This document shows, piece after piece, positions 1 through 7,767 of a stretch of 22,124 nucleotides of DNA. The translations under genes and the position numbers were made by a program. The stretch's first letter is position 1; every line of letters starts with the position of its first letter. The notes below the pieces were generated by a model. That model did not search any database and was not told where the DNA came from. It saw only the letters and a program-made list of their open reading frames with translations. The stretch comes from a virus: positions 1 to 22,124 of IMG/VR virus record IMGVR_UViG_3300035703_000429; one strand, given 5' to 3'.

Positions 1-1018
1 CCGTGTTGCTGTTCCCGTTAAACCCCTCAGCACCAATAGCGAAAAATGTTCCGGTCTTGTCGCATGCTACGGTGTATCCAAACTTGTCTTGGTTATTGTT
101 CGGGTTTGCAATGTTTGCCGTTAGAGCGTTTACGAATGCCCCGTAATAATATGCCCTGCCTGTATTACTGCCGCTAGGATTTGCGTATGCCCCAACAAGA
201 ACCCGCCCATCAGACCAACATGCCACTGAAAAACCATACCTATCATTGTTACCACCGGTAGGGTTCGTAAAAGTTACTTGGAGCGTATTACCCGTAGATA
301 CCCTATATCCGTAGGCGCGCCCTATTGCGCCACCGGCGCTAAACCCATCTGAGCCGATGACGATAAAGTCACCGGCGATTGCAACTGATCGACCAAAGGT
401 GTCTGACGCACCCCCGTTCGGATTGGTGAATGTAGCGGTCAGACTCCAAGTGGTTCCGCTTCGCGTGTACCTGTACGCCCTACCGTTATTGCTTGCCTGT
501 GTGTCGTCGTCAAACGCGCCGACGACAATGTTATCACCGCTGATGGCAACAGCGGAGCCGTAGGCAGAGTTTGGATTGTTTGCCGGGTCAGTAAGCGTTT
601 GCTGAAGTGTCCACGCGGTACCGTCATAGAAGTAAATGAGTACCTTGCCGAGAATGCCACCCACACCGTAGCCAAGAACTGCGTAATCCCCATCAAGCGC
701 AACAGCGTAGCCCAGTTGGTTATTGGAGGCGTCCCCGTTGACCGTCAGTACATTGGCCGCTGCATTGAACCCGGTTGTCGTCGGCAACAGCGCGAGATTG
801 CCTGCGTCCAGATTTTGAGTGTCGTTGATACCATCAAACGGCACTGCCGACAGGTTGACGTCATCGTTCACCAACTGATTCGATGGTAGTGCAGCCAGAG
901 CCATCGTGGAGGCGGCGTTGGCATACGCCACAGAACTGACCGTAGCCCGCTTGCCCGCAGGAACGGTGTAAACCTTCTGGTAGCCGCGCCCGGTGATTTT
1001 GGTTTTTCCAAGTGCCAT
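1..1018 (-). CDS. FG-GAP-like beta-propeller distal fibre protein, 3' end cut by window
   Basis: The frame is open without a stop from the ATG at 1018 to the window edge, giving 339 codons of a longer protein. Residues 1-85 form a separate head beginning MALGKTKITGRGYQKVYTVP, possibly the part that anchors it to the virion. From about residue 98, five blades of 45-50 residues repeat a pattern of small-residue turn, 'aromatic-G-x-[ST]-V-A', a short Asp/Gly loop, then 'I/V-V-G' (NQLGYAVALDGDYAVLGYG, AYGSAVAISGDNIVVGAF, TFGRSVAIAGDFIVIGS and two more). This is the FG-GAP/integrin-type propeller pattern, used in phages and bacteria for surface binding. AGGAGA lies 6 bases before the ATG, and the previous gene stops 14 bases upstream. 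As the last visible gene of the tail block it is a plausible receptor-binding protein; that role is inferred. Confidence 0.8.
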   Translation of the reverse strand, partial: MALGKTKITGRGYQKVYTVPAGKRATVSSVAYANAASTMALAALPSNQLVNDDVNLSAVPFDGINDTQNLDAGNLALLPTTTGFNAAANVLTVNGDASNNQLGYAVALDGDYAVLGYGVGGILGKVLIYFYDGTAWTLQQTLTDPANNPNSAYGSAVAISGDNIVVGAFDDDTQASNNGRAYRYTRSGTTWSLTATFTNPNGGASDTFGRSVAIAGDFIVIGSDGFSAGGAIGRAYGYRVSTGNTLQVTFTNPTGGNNDRYGFSVACWSDGRVLVGAYANPSGSNTGRAYYYGAFVNALTANIANPNNNQDKFGYTVACDKTGTFFAIGAEGFNGNSNT

Positions 1019-1032
1019 GTTTTATCTCCTGA

Positions 1033-1983
1033 TTAGAACGAACTAAAAAAGAACGCTTTTGCGTTATTAACTTCGGGCGTGGGCAACGTCACGTCGCCAG
1101 TGCCCAACAACGTCTGACCGTTTACGGTCTTCAAAGACGTCCAAGACGCATTCGTCCCATCTGTCGTTACCACTTTGCCTGCGTTTCCAATCTGATCCGG
1201 AAGCGCATTATTAAACGCTGCCTGCATAACAAAGGCAGTGGTTGCAATCGTTGTATTTGCTGTACCCGTTGCCTGTGTCGTAGAAAACGACGCGTTGATG
1301 GCGTTAGTGGCAGTTGATGCCGAGCCTGCCGTCGTTGCAAAGTCAGCGGTTGCTGCCGTTGTTGCAGTGGTGGCGGTTGCTGCCGATCCTGCCGTCGTTG
1401 CAAAGTTGGCGGTGGTGGCGGTTGCTGCCGTCGTTGCAGTAGCGGCATTGCCACCAATCGATAGCGCCGCTGCCGTTCCAGTAAGACCCGATCCATTGCC
1501 CGCGATTGTACCACTAAAAGTAATGTTTGCAAACGACGACGTACCGCTTGCGGCGTTTACATTACCGTTAAGCGTGCCGACGAAACTGGTTGCAGTTATT
1601 GTTGTCGCTTGAATCGTAGGAACGAAAAACGACTGAGCATAGACGTTCTTGAACGTAAAAGTGGGACTGCCGATGTCGATGTCATTCGTGGTGGTGGGCA
1701 GCAACGCACCGTCCACAATTCGCATCTGCTCAGTGGAAACACCGAGCGCATTGACCAAAAACGACAACCGATTATTAAGCGCATCGACTACAATCTTATT
1801 GCGTTGATCGGGATCGGAAATGAGCGGAATAAGACCGCCCTCTGCGGTGCTACCATCGTGTCGATGCCCCGACGCGACAACGAACGCATCGCGCAAAGCG
1901 TTGAATTCATTGTTGAGCGGCGTCGCACGAATAACGGCGGTCGGGGTGATGTTGGCAGCAGATTGTCGAACGTATCCTGACAC
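1033..1983 (-). CDS. tail fibre protein with Ala/Thr-rich repeats
   Basis: A 316-aa protein starting at GTG (1983). AGGAGA lies 8 bases before it, inside the end of the upstream gene, and no nearby ATG competes. Residues 1-110 are a non-repetitive head with 'ALRDAFVVASGHRHDGS' and 'GGLIPLISDPDQ'. Residues 135-235 are built from repeats of the type GNAATATxAxxA and NFATTAGSAATA, with a 21-residue (63-bp) period seen in the DNA at 1325-1343 and 1388-1406. The C-terminus carries VNGQTLLGTGDVTLP, a motif common near the tips of phage tail fibres. It ends in a short aromatic tail, AKAFFFSSF. Fibre function follows from the repeat class and position; the receptor is unknown. Confidence 0.8.
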   Translation of the reverse strand: MSGYVRQSAANITPTAVIRATPLNNEFNALRDAFVVASGHRHDGSTAEGGLIPLISDPDQRNKIVVDALNNRLSFLVNALGVSTEQMRIVDGALLPTTTNDIDIGSPTFTFKNVYAQSFFVPTIQATTITATSFVGTLNGNVNAASGTSSFANITFSGTIAGNGSGLTGTAAALSIGGNAATATTAATATTANFATTAGSAATATTATTAATADFATTAGSASTATNAINASFSTTQATGTANTTIATTAFVMQAAFNNALPDQIGNAGKVVTTDGTNASWTSLKTVNGQTLLGTGDVTLPTPEVNNAKAFFFSSF

Positions 1984-1985
1984 TG

Positions 1986-3542
1986 TTATCTCCTATCGTT
2001 ATAAGTGAAGTTCATCACCAATCCTTGAATATTGTGACTCAAGTTTGTATCATTTGTGACGTATGTGAACGACACCGAGTTACCCGACCCTGAAATGTTC
2101 GTCTTCACAACCGGTGAAGGGTTGCCATCGTAGACGGCAACGCTGTCATACACCGCTTTGTTATAGAACGCCGCAGAATTCCGCGTCGTTATAGCATAGT
2201 TGGAAGGATTCAATACAGAAACACTGTCTTCAAAGTCGTATGAAACACCAAATACAATGTTTGTTCCGCCTTCTGCCCGCAGAAAAGTGGTCACGTTGTA
2301 CAGGGTCTTGCGAATTGTAGGGTCTTCAAAGTAGTAGTACGGGGTCTGATACACGCTAAGGATGTCGCGCCCGTCGAAACTGCTACCCGATTCTTGCTTG
2401 TAAACCTTACCCATAGAATCGCCGTGAAGTATGATTTCATCAATACCAATAAGACCGCTTGCAGCACATGATGCGGTGATGTCAAAGAGTTGCGAAAACT
2501 CAATCATCATCCCTTGCTCCATGCGCCGACGCCCACCAAGAATGCCGAAGACGCCCTCAGTATTTGATAAAAATCTAAACTGACTCTTGCGGTTGTAGAC
2601 GACGCTCGTAAACTTTTCAACGTCGATGTTTTGTACAGCAATTTCTTCGATCAGAGAACTGATGGTGTCCTGAATCTGTTTCGACAAATTTTCAAGCTCT
2701 ACGTCACCGATCCTGTCGGTTCCGGCGATTGGGCGAAAACCGTCATAGCTCAAAAACACCAAATTACCCGTAAACTCAACCACGCTGTCGGGCACAATGC
2801 ATCCGAGGTTGTTCGTTACTTCTTGAACGTCAAAGTTGGCAATGCTAGTTCCAGTAAGCCGCTTGATGGAGTTTTTACCAAAGATATATAGAACATCGCG
2901 GAAGGACTTGATTTGTACAATCGGGAAACCAACATTGATGACACCGGCACCGGATGCGGGGGTGAAATCAGTTTCAGCAAGCGGTGCAGAGAAATACAAG
3001 TTTTGCGGTGATGCGCTATCGCCCGCAAGAAACAAATGATTGGCAAACTGCGTTACATATTTCGGAGCAGTTGGAGCGGTGGCGGCAGCGATTTGGGTGT
3101 AGGTGGTACCGTCATAGACGGCTGCGCGATTAACTCCGTCCACCAACACCATCTTGTTGATTCCCCACGACAAGTTCTCAAATCGTACCTTTTTAACACC
3201 AACCATGCTGACGCTACCGGGTGTTGTAATGGCAACCCAGTTAGACGTAGCCGTATTCCAACGATAGAAATAGTTTGTACCCGTCAAAGGGCGACGGCAG
3301 GCAAAGATGCCGTCATTAAGCGACTCAAAGATGTTGATCCCGAGAACGTCGCCTTGACCCGGCACAACACCGTATTGATTGGCATAACCGCTAATGCGAC
3401 GATAGCCACCCGCAATAGATGGCTCGTAGTTGATAAGCTGCAATGCGCCACCGGGAACGCGCTCGCCCTGTGACAGCAAATCTCGGTTGGTGTCTAGACC
3501 GCCAAGACAACTAATCTTTAGCGCCTGAATACGATCAGCCAT
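1986..3542 (-). CDS. large neck/tail-hub protein, possibly P22 gp10-like DNA stabilisation protein
   Basis: A 518-aa protein with a conserved-looking N-terminus: 'GGLDTNRDLLSQGERVPGGA' then 'INYEPSIAGGYRRISGY'. This resembles the opening of phage packaged-DNA-stabilisation or tail-hub proteins. The body has regularly spaced beta-type segments such as 'NKMVLVDGVNRAAVYDG', 'NHLFLAGD', 'DVLYIFGKNSIKRLTG' and 'NLVFLSYDGFRPI', consistent with a beta-propeller like P22 gp10. The C-terminal 120 residues look like a beta-sandwich. Its ATG (3542) lies 8 bases inside the end of the upstream adaptor gene, so the two are probably co-translated. Such proteins close the portal channel after packaging and hold the tail fibres. 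The assignment is by pattern and position, so a tubular or hub protein of another family is possible. Confidence 0.65.
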   Translation of the reverse strand: MADRIQALKISCLGGLDTNRDLLSQGERVPGGALQLINYEPSIAGGYRRISGYANQYGVVPGQGDVLGINIFESLNDGIFACRRPLTGTNYFYRWNTATSNWVAITTPGSVSMVGVKKVRFENLSWGINKMVLVDGVNRAAVYDGTTYTQIAAATAPTAPKYVTQFANHLFLAGDSASPQNLYFSAPLAETDFTPASGAGVINVGFPIVQIKSFRDVLYIFGKNSIKRLTGTSIANFDVQEVTNNLGCIVPDSVVEFTGNLVFLSYDGFRPIAGTDRIGDVELENLSKQIQDTISSLIEEIAVQNIDVEKFTSVVYNRKSQFRFLSNTEGVFGILGGRRRMEQGMMIEFSQLFDITASCAASGLIGIDEIILHGDSMGKVYKQESGSSFDGRDILSVYQTPYYYFEDPTIRKTLYNVTTFLRAEGGTNIVFGVSYDFEDSVSVLNPSNYAITTRNSAAFYNKAVYDSVAVYDGNPSPVVKTNISGSGNSVSFTYVTNDTNLSHNIQGLVMNFTYNDRR

Positions 3543-4266
3543 TTGTCACCCTTGGGCCAACAATGTTGCGACGATGCGAGTCGGCAATGTACGTTGATTT
3601 AATATATTGGAAGGCGCTGTCATTCATCAACATAATTCGCATCCGCTTAATGCCTTCTTCAAACTTGTTCTTCGCAAGCGTTGCTGCTTGTTCATTGCTT
3701 CGAAACATGTATGCGTGATACATCGCACCATCAACAATGATGTGGCGAAATCGCTCCGGTACCGTAGGTACATCGGTCGCATTTACAAGATCGACAGGGA
3801 CGCGATAGTATTCGTAGACAACTTCATAATCGTTGTCAGGCTTCGGGTAGAAGCCGATTTCGCGATTAGGCGTCAAGAATACATGCGTCGGCAAATCGGA
3901 GTGGTCGTCGTTATACTCTTGATTAACAAAGCTGTCGAGATAGTCCTGATACAGCATCACCCTCAACTTCACTGTTTCATTACCATACGTCGCGTCTTCT
4001 TTGATGCGAAAGGTTTCCATGTCAACGGTAGACAAGTCATTAGGCAATGCGTATCGGGTGACTCCAGTGGTCATTACAAACTCATCGGTGGCGTGATTAA
4101 AAGGCCACTCGTAGTGCGTTTGATGAATGTCACGAACGGCAGCATTAACTGCATCTTTCGTCTGAGCGTGAAACCCCGGAGCCGTTGGGAAGGTGCCAGT
4201 ATCCAACTCGACTTCGTTAAGTCGGCGGTTTACTTCGTTCACCAGTGCCAAATAGTTGTAAGACAT
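3535..4266 (-). CDS. head-tail adaptor / neck protein
   Basis: A 243-aa soluble protein with a helical N-terminus (YLALVNEVNRRLNEVELD, then AVNAAVRDIHQTHYEWPF) and a mixed centre containing 'TRYALPNDLSTVDMETFRI' and 'REIGFYPKPDNDYEVVYEYY'. A C-terminal helical segment, 'FRHIIVDGAMYHAYMFR', follows. The combination of helical N-terminus, 'YALPxD' turn and late 'P-x-x-F/Y' helix is typical of podoviral adaptor proteins (gp4/gp11-like) that bind beneath the portal ring. It overlaps the next gene by 8 bases. Its own start overlaps the stop of the 107-aa gene in TAATG form, so this set looks like one translationally coupled neck module. It is longer than P22 gp4 (166 aa). Confidence 0.7.
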   Translation of the reverse strand: MSYNYLALVNEVNRRLNEVELDTGTFPTAPGFHAQTKDAVNAAVRDIHQTHYEWPFNHATDEFVMTTGVTRYALPNDLSTVDMETFRIKEDATYGNETVKLRVMLYQDYLDSFVNQEYNDDHSDLPTHVFLTPNREIGFYPKPDNDYEVVYEYYRVPVDLVNATDVPTVPERFRHIIVDGAMYHAYMFRSNEQAATLAKNKFEEGIKRMRIMLMNDSAFQYIKSTYIADSHRRNIVGPRVTNG

Positions 4267-4589
4267 TACTGTTCCTTAATCCTAATCTTAATGTTGCGTT
4301 CTGTCGAAATCTGAGGTGACGAATCGTAATTGATTCGACATGTGATGACGTATTCCTTATTCAGAGTGCCTTCGTCCAGATAAATGGTGGCAACGGTTGA
4401 GGTGTTGGTAAACGACACAACTTGAAGACCGCTAACTGTCTGACCGACCGTAACGGGCGTCTTTACACCACTGTCGTCAAGAACAAACCATTCGACAGAA
4501 CCGAGAGTTTTACCGTTAAGAAATCGTGACCAATCTACGCTGTAGTCAAGAGTTTCGTTAGGGTCTTTAGGGGGCCAACGGAATGCCAT
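4266..4589 (-). CDS. small beta-sandwich virion protein (fibre-tail adaptor-like)
   Basis: A 107-aa protein beginning MAFRWPPKDPNETLDYSVDW, followed by strands ending in 'EYVITCRINYDSS' and 'RNIKIRIKEQ'. The 'WPPKDP-x-E-x-LDY-x-VDW' opening plus Ig-like strands recurs in small phage structural proteins that I recall being annotated as fibre-tail adaptors. AGGAAA lies 6 bases upstream of the ATG. The gene follows a 67-bp gap holding a weak stem (CCCCT...AGGGG on the minus strand, without a T tract). It is coupled to the neck adaptor by a TAATG overlap. A virion role is likely; the exact partner is inferred. Confidence 0.6.
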   Translation of the reverse strand: MAFRWPPKDPNETLDYSVDWSRFLNGKTLGSVEWFVLDDSGVKTPVTVGQTVSGLQVVSFTNTSTVATIYLDEGTLNKEYVITCRINYDSSPQISTERNIKIRIKEQ

Positions 4590-4656
4590 ACTGTTTCCTG
4601 TCTTTTCTATGTTATATCATCTCAGCCCCTCTATCAACAGGGGTAACCGACACCGT

Positions 4657-5943
4657 TTAATTTATTTCTTCTAATGTTAGCGGTGTCGCTCTAACTACGG
4701 GTGTTACTGACTGTTGATGGGGTGTCTGCACAGCATCGACCTGAACAGACCGATCAAGGAACAAGACGTTGACCGTTCTGTACTCGTCTTTGTTGTCTAC
4801 ATAGACAATACGGTCTTGCTGCTCAACGAAGACAGTGTTATCTTTTTGTCTTTCTCCCACGGTAACAGTGCGGATAAGAGCTTCAACACCCACCGTCCGA
4901 TCCAAAGACGGATCTAGCGCATCAACGTACACGGTGCGAAGACGGGAATACTCATCCGCGATAGCACCGAAGTCAAAGATGACACCGGTTGCAGTAATAA
5001 TGCCGTCGTCAGAAAGAACAGCACTACCTACGATGGAAGTCAACGACCCACCGGAGCCTTCAACAATACCGGCAGCAAGGGGTGCTACAGCCCCGCTAAC
5101 GCTCGCTGTGGCGTTTCCAATGGCAACCACTGTGTCGACGCTTACAAACGCTTCAGCGCCTGTTACGTCGATATTAGCGCTACCGGTTGCCAATACACTG
5201 CCGCCTGTTGCCGTTGCTTGCGCTCCGACAACGACAGCGGTGTCGTCCTTTGGCGAATATGCCAATACGTCGTCAACGCTGTATGTGGCAACATTTCCAA
5301 AGGGTGATGCCACAGCGGTGCCGGTTGCGGCGATAATCCCTGCGCTGTATGTACCGGAAACGCCAAAGACAGTTGCGACGGACGAACCAGATGCTTGAAC
5401 GACGCCTGTGCTCTGTACAAACGAAGCGCCGAGGACAGACGTGTTAGCGTCTGCGCTTAGCGCTATCTCGCCAATGGACAGTGCGACTACTTTGCCAACA
5501 ACGTTAACTGTAACGTCACTGTATGCAAACAAGTCGTCGTTGGATACAACGACATCGTCGCCCGTGACGGACGCTGAAGCATCGATTCTAACGGCAACGA
5601 TGCCCGCATCGGTATCAATCGAAGCAGACGGTGCGACCGCTGTAGCCGAGCCGGTGGCGGTAATAACACCGTGCGCCACAACAGCAGAGGCACCGACAAT
5701 GATACCGGTGGCGTCTACCCTTGCAACAACAATGCCCGGTGTTGACTGTACCGCTTCTCCGACAACTGTCGATGTTGCAGATCCTGTAGCGACAATGCTG
5801 CCGGGTGCTAAAGACGACGATTGTCCGAGTACGGACGCTGTAGCACTGGCACGGGCAGCGACAATCCCCTCATCAACGACTACGTCCGCGCCATTGACAT
5901 ATGCGATGGCGCGGTCGATGTTGAGTAGGAGGGTAAGAAGCAT
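4657..5943 (-). CDS. two-module repeat fibre protein
   Basis: A 428-aa protein with two kinds of repeat. Residues 25 to about 315 hold a dozen or so units of 22-28 residues reading 'G-I-[VI]-x-A-x-[GV]-x-A-x-A-x-V-x-G-x-[ASD]' (examples GIVAARASATASVLGQ, GVITATGSATAVAPS, GIIAATGTAVASPFG), suggesting a beta-solenoid or trimeric shaft. Residues 330-405 change to units of roughly 10 residues rich in 'R-T-V-x-V-[DE]': RLRTVYVDA, LDRTVGVEA, NTVFVEQQDRIVYVDNK, EYRTVNV, LDRSVQVDA. The protein has no cysteine and few aromatics in the shaft. The start overlaps the upstream stop as TAATG, indicating coupling to the 56-aa gene. It is likely a virion fibre or spacer. I recognise the repeat style but no named family. 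Confidence 0.7.
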   Translation of the reverse strand: MLLTLLLNIDRAIAYVNGADVVVDEGIVAARASATASVLGQSSSLAPGSIVATGSATSTVVGEAVQSTPGIVVARVDATGIIVGASAVVAHGVITATGSATAVAPSASIDTDAGIVAVRIDASASVTGDDVVVSNDDLFAYSDVTVNVVGKVVALSIGEIALSADANTSVLGASFVQSTGVVQASGSSVATVFGVSGTYSAGIIAATGTAVASPFGNVATYSVDDVLAYSPKDDTAVVVGAQATATGGSVLATGSANIDVTGAEAFVSVDTVVAIGNATASVSGAVAPLAAGIVEGSGGSLTSIVGSAVLSDDGIITATGVIFDFGAIADEYSRLRTVYVDALDPSLDRTVGVEALIRTVTVGERQKDNTVFVEQQDRIVYVDNKDEYRTVNVLFLDRSVQVDAVQTPHQQSVTPVVRATPLTLEEIN

Positions 5944-6113
5944 TACAGAGAGTCGACTTCTTCTACTTTAATTGCGGTGATTCTATTAACCAAAGGTTCG
6001 TAATGCAGATTCCATCCCGGAAAACTCTGTGTAAGCGATTCAAGGTGAGTTTTAATCTGTTCGTATTCTTCTTTGGTTTTACCGTCAATGGTGATTGTAC
6101 GAGTTATTTTCAT
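5943..6113 (-). CDS. 56-aa small protein, unknown function
   Basis: A short gene found by direct reading, running from ATG at 6113 to TAA at 5945-5943. The product begins MKITRTITIDGKTKEEYEQI and ends AIKVEEVDSL. It is mostly helical after a short beta start, with one Trp (FPGWNLHYEP) and no membrane segment or cysteine. Support comes from its fit: it starts two bases past the TAG of the 63-aa gene, and its TAA shares a base with the ATG of the fibre gene (TAATG), so it fills the gap completely. Its ribosome site is weak (AGG close to the ATG), so translation may depend on coupling. A chaperone or assembly factor for the adjacent fibre is only a guess. Confidence 0.65.
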   Translation of the reverse strand: MKITRTITIDGKTKEEYEQIKTHLESLTQSFPGWNLHYEPLVNRITAIKVEEVDSL

Positions 6114-6115
6114 AC

Positions 6116-6307
6116 CTATGCCACAATGTCCGTTATTTCAAGCGCATCCAAATCTTGCCATTCTGACCAAGCACTTAGACTTACTCCTAAAACGCTGATG
6201 ATTACGTCTTTTGTGCGAAACTGAACACGCAGATCGTTAAGAACTGTCTTAGAAGCATCGTTCCACTTCTGAACAACTCTAAATTCAATGATGTTACTTC
6301 CTGCCAT
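6116..6307 (-). CDS. 63-aa small protein, unknown function
   Basis: Starts MAGSNIIEFRVVQKWNDASK, with 'TVLNDLRVQFRTKDVIISV' in the middle and an acidic end (EWQDLDALEITDIVA). It is soluble, with two or three predicted strands and two tryptophans. AAAGGT lies about 9 bases before the ATG, just upstream of the stop of the collagen-like fibre gene. It sits in an unbroken series of fibre genes and tiny genes with gaps of 2-4 bases, which supports it being real. I recognise no family. It may be a minor virion or fibre-assembly protein (inference). Confidence 0.6.
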   Translation of the reverse strand: MAGSNIIEFRVVQKWNDASKTVLNDLRVQFRTKDVIISVLGVSLSAWSEWQDLDALEITDIVA

Positions 6308-6311
6308 TTAA

Positions 6312-7601
6312 TTACACCTTTCTAATTGTTGCCTGACGACAGATAAATGTAGCTGTTGTACCGGAAGTGTTAACTTTCAAATCAATCGTGGTGTTTGCTG
6401 CGGTTACGACAGTAACAGGTGCGGAAGTGTTAAGAACAGCGTTGTAAGCAACTGCTTGGGATTTACCTGCATGGATAAACGCCTCCGCAGAAGTGGCTGA
6501 AGAAAAAGTTAACCTTCCACGAATAAACACGGGAGCACCCGGAGAAGCCGCTGCTGTTGTTCCGTTTGCTTGTGTAAGAACCAATACGTTAGTAGCCCCT
6601 ACCGACAAAGTAACTACAAGGTTGGTCGCCGTGGTTGTGTTAATAACACGTAAACTAGCTTCAAACTCGTATTCGTGTCCTGCAACAGTTGCTCCCCCTG
6701 TTAATGGGAATGACTGGACTGTGGTTAAGACAGTAGAAGCAGAAGCAGTTGGTGCTGTTCGTGTCACTGCGGGACTAGTAGGGACCGTAACAGCGCCGGT
6801 TTGTCCGTTGACGCTAGTAACGCCTGTATTGCTGATAGTCACGCCACCCGTGGCTGCACTAACACCAATGCCCGTTCCTGCTGCTACTGAAGTAACCCCA
6901 GTGTTGGTAATAACCAAACCGTCAGGCGTGTCTGTCGCCGCAGTGCTAATGCCTGTTCCGCCCGTAATAGCAAGTGTGTCTGACGGAGCATCAGCAGTTG
7001 CCGTGCCGGTGTTGCCGGTAACAACAGCAAATGTGTTTTGTGCTACGGCCGTGCTGCTGATAGTAACGCTATCCGTAACATCGTTTGTAGTAATACTGAT
7101 GTTAGCGCCTGCTACTAGAGTAAGAGTGTCGTTGGCTTGTTCAGCAACTACGTTATTCTGTCCTGCAACAGCAATGACGTTAAAAGCGTTGGCGGCAGGG
7201 CCGGTAGCTCCTGTAGCTCCGGTAGCGCCCTGAGCGCCACGAATATCCACAGCCTGTGCTGCGGTGGCTACAAAACCCGTAGAACCGATAAATTGACCAG
7301 AGGCGGGCTTAGTACCTTCTCCACCAACCCAATCTGCTACTTGCAAGACCCTGCGCTCACCGTCAGTAACAACTGCAAGGACAGGCGACCATCCTTTAGC
7401 GCCGGTAGCTCCCGTTGCGCCTGTAGCCCCCTGTGGGCCTGTTTCACCTTGAATACCTTGAGGCCCACGGAAGTCAACCAAATTACCTTGGGAGTCCTTG
7501 AGCTTAGGCATTCCGTTCTCATCAGCAAAGAAACGGATATGCGTGGAAGCCAGTGCTTCGATGCCTACTGAGGCTGCTGTGCGTTTTTTAAGATCAAACA
7601 T
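6312..7601 (-). CDS. collagen-like tail fibre protein
   Basis: A 429-aa protein. Residues 46-70 form a Gly-X-Y run ([20 protein letters not shown] and onward) and residues 122-136 a second ([15 protein letters not shown]), marking a trimeric collagen-like shaft. Between them is a small domain with '[21 protein letters not shown]'. Residues 140-290 hold beta-repeats ([33 protein letters not shown]-like turns), a pattern of fibre shafts. Residues about 300-429 look like a jelly-roll head ('[12 protein letters not shown]', '[10 protein letters not shown]', '[11 protein letters not shown]'), reminiscent of C1q/TNF-type or carbohydrate-binding tips. Its ATG lies 8 bases inside the upstream 57-aa gene; only a weak GAGAG site precedes it, so coupling is likely. 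Receptor binding is inferred from architecture. Confidence 0.82.
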   Translation of the reverse strand: MFDLKKRTAASVGIEALASTHIRFFADENGMPKLKDSQGNLVDFRGPQGIQGETGPQGATGATGATGAKGWSPVLAVVTDGERRVLQVADWVGGEGTKPASGQFIGSTGFVATAAQAVDIRGAQGATGATGATGPAANAFNVIAVAGQNNVVAEQANDTLTLVAGANISITTNDVTDSVTISSTAVAQNTFAVVTGNTGTATADAPSDTLAITGGTGISTAATDTPDGLVITNTGVTSVAAGTGIGVSAATGGVTISNTGVTSVNGQTGAVTVPTSPAVTRTAPTASASTVLTTVQSFPLTGGATVAGHEYEFEASLRVINTTTATNLVVTLSVGATNVLVLTQANGTTAAASPGAPVFIRGRLTFSSATSAEAFIHAGKSQAVAYNAVLNTSAPVTVVTAANTTIDLKVNTSGTTATFICRQATIRKV

Positions 7602-7767
7602 CAGTTTCTCTCACAATATTATCTAAGACTACAAGCCCATCTACGACACAGATTCCTCCCTGTGAAATAGTAGGCTCTCGCGGCGTATACGTTTTGTTGT
7701 CGGGAACGTGAGAAGGAAAACTCAGTTCTTCTTGTTGAGGTTGTGCGTAATAACGAAAACCACTCAT
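7594..7767 (-). CDS. 57-aa small protein between two fibre genes
   Basis: A short gene found by direct reading, from ATG at 7767 to TGA at 7596-7594. The product begins [20 protein letters not shown] and ends [14 protein letters not shown]. It is Pro/Gln/Tyr-rich at the start, with a short hydrophobic '[14 protein letters not shown]' segment near the end. Both ends lock into neighbours: the start overlaps the previous stop as ATGA (7767-7764), and the last 8 bases overlap the ATG of the collagen-like fibre. This leaves no non-coding base and strongly supports translation. The function is unknown. By position it could be a connector or assembly partner for one of the adjacent fibres. Confidence 0.7.
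   Translation of the reverse strand: MSGFRYYAQPQQEELSFPSHVPDNKTYTPREPTISQGGICVVDGLVVLDNIVRETDV

Noticed and set aside
1238-1612. Long plus-strand open frame opposite the Ala/Thr fibre, and similar ones opposite other fibres and the capsid gene
   Set aside because: These mirror the low-complexity codons of the minus-strand genes (Val/Ala runs), have no ribosome sites, and no family pattern.
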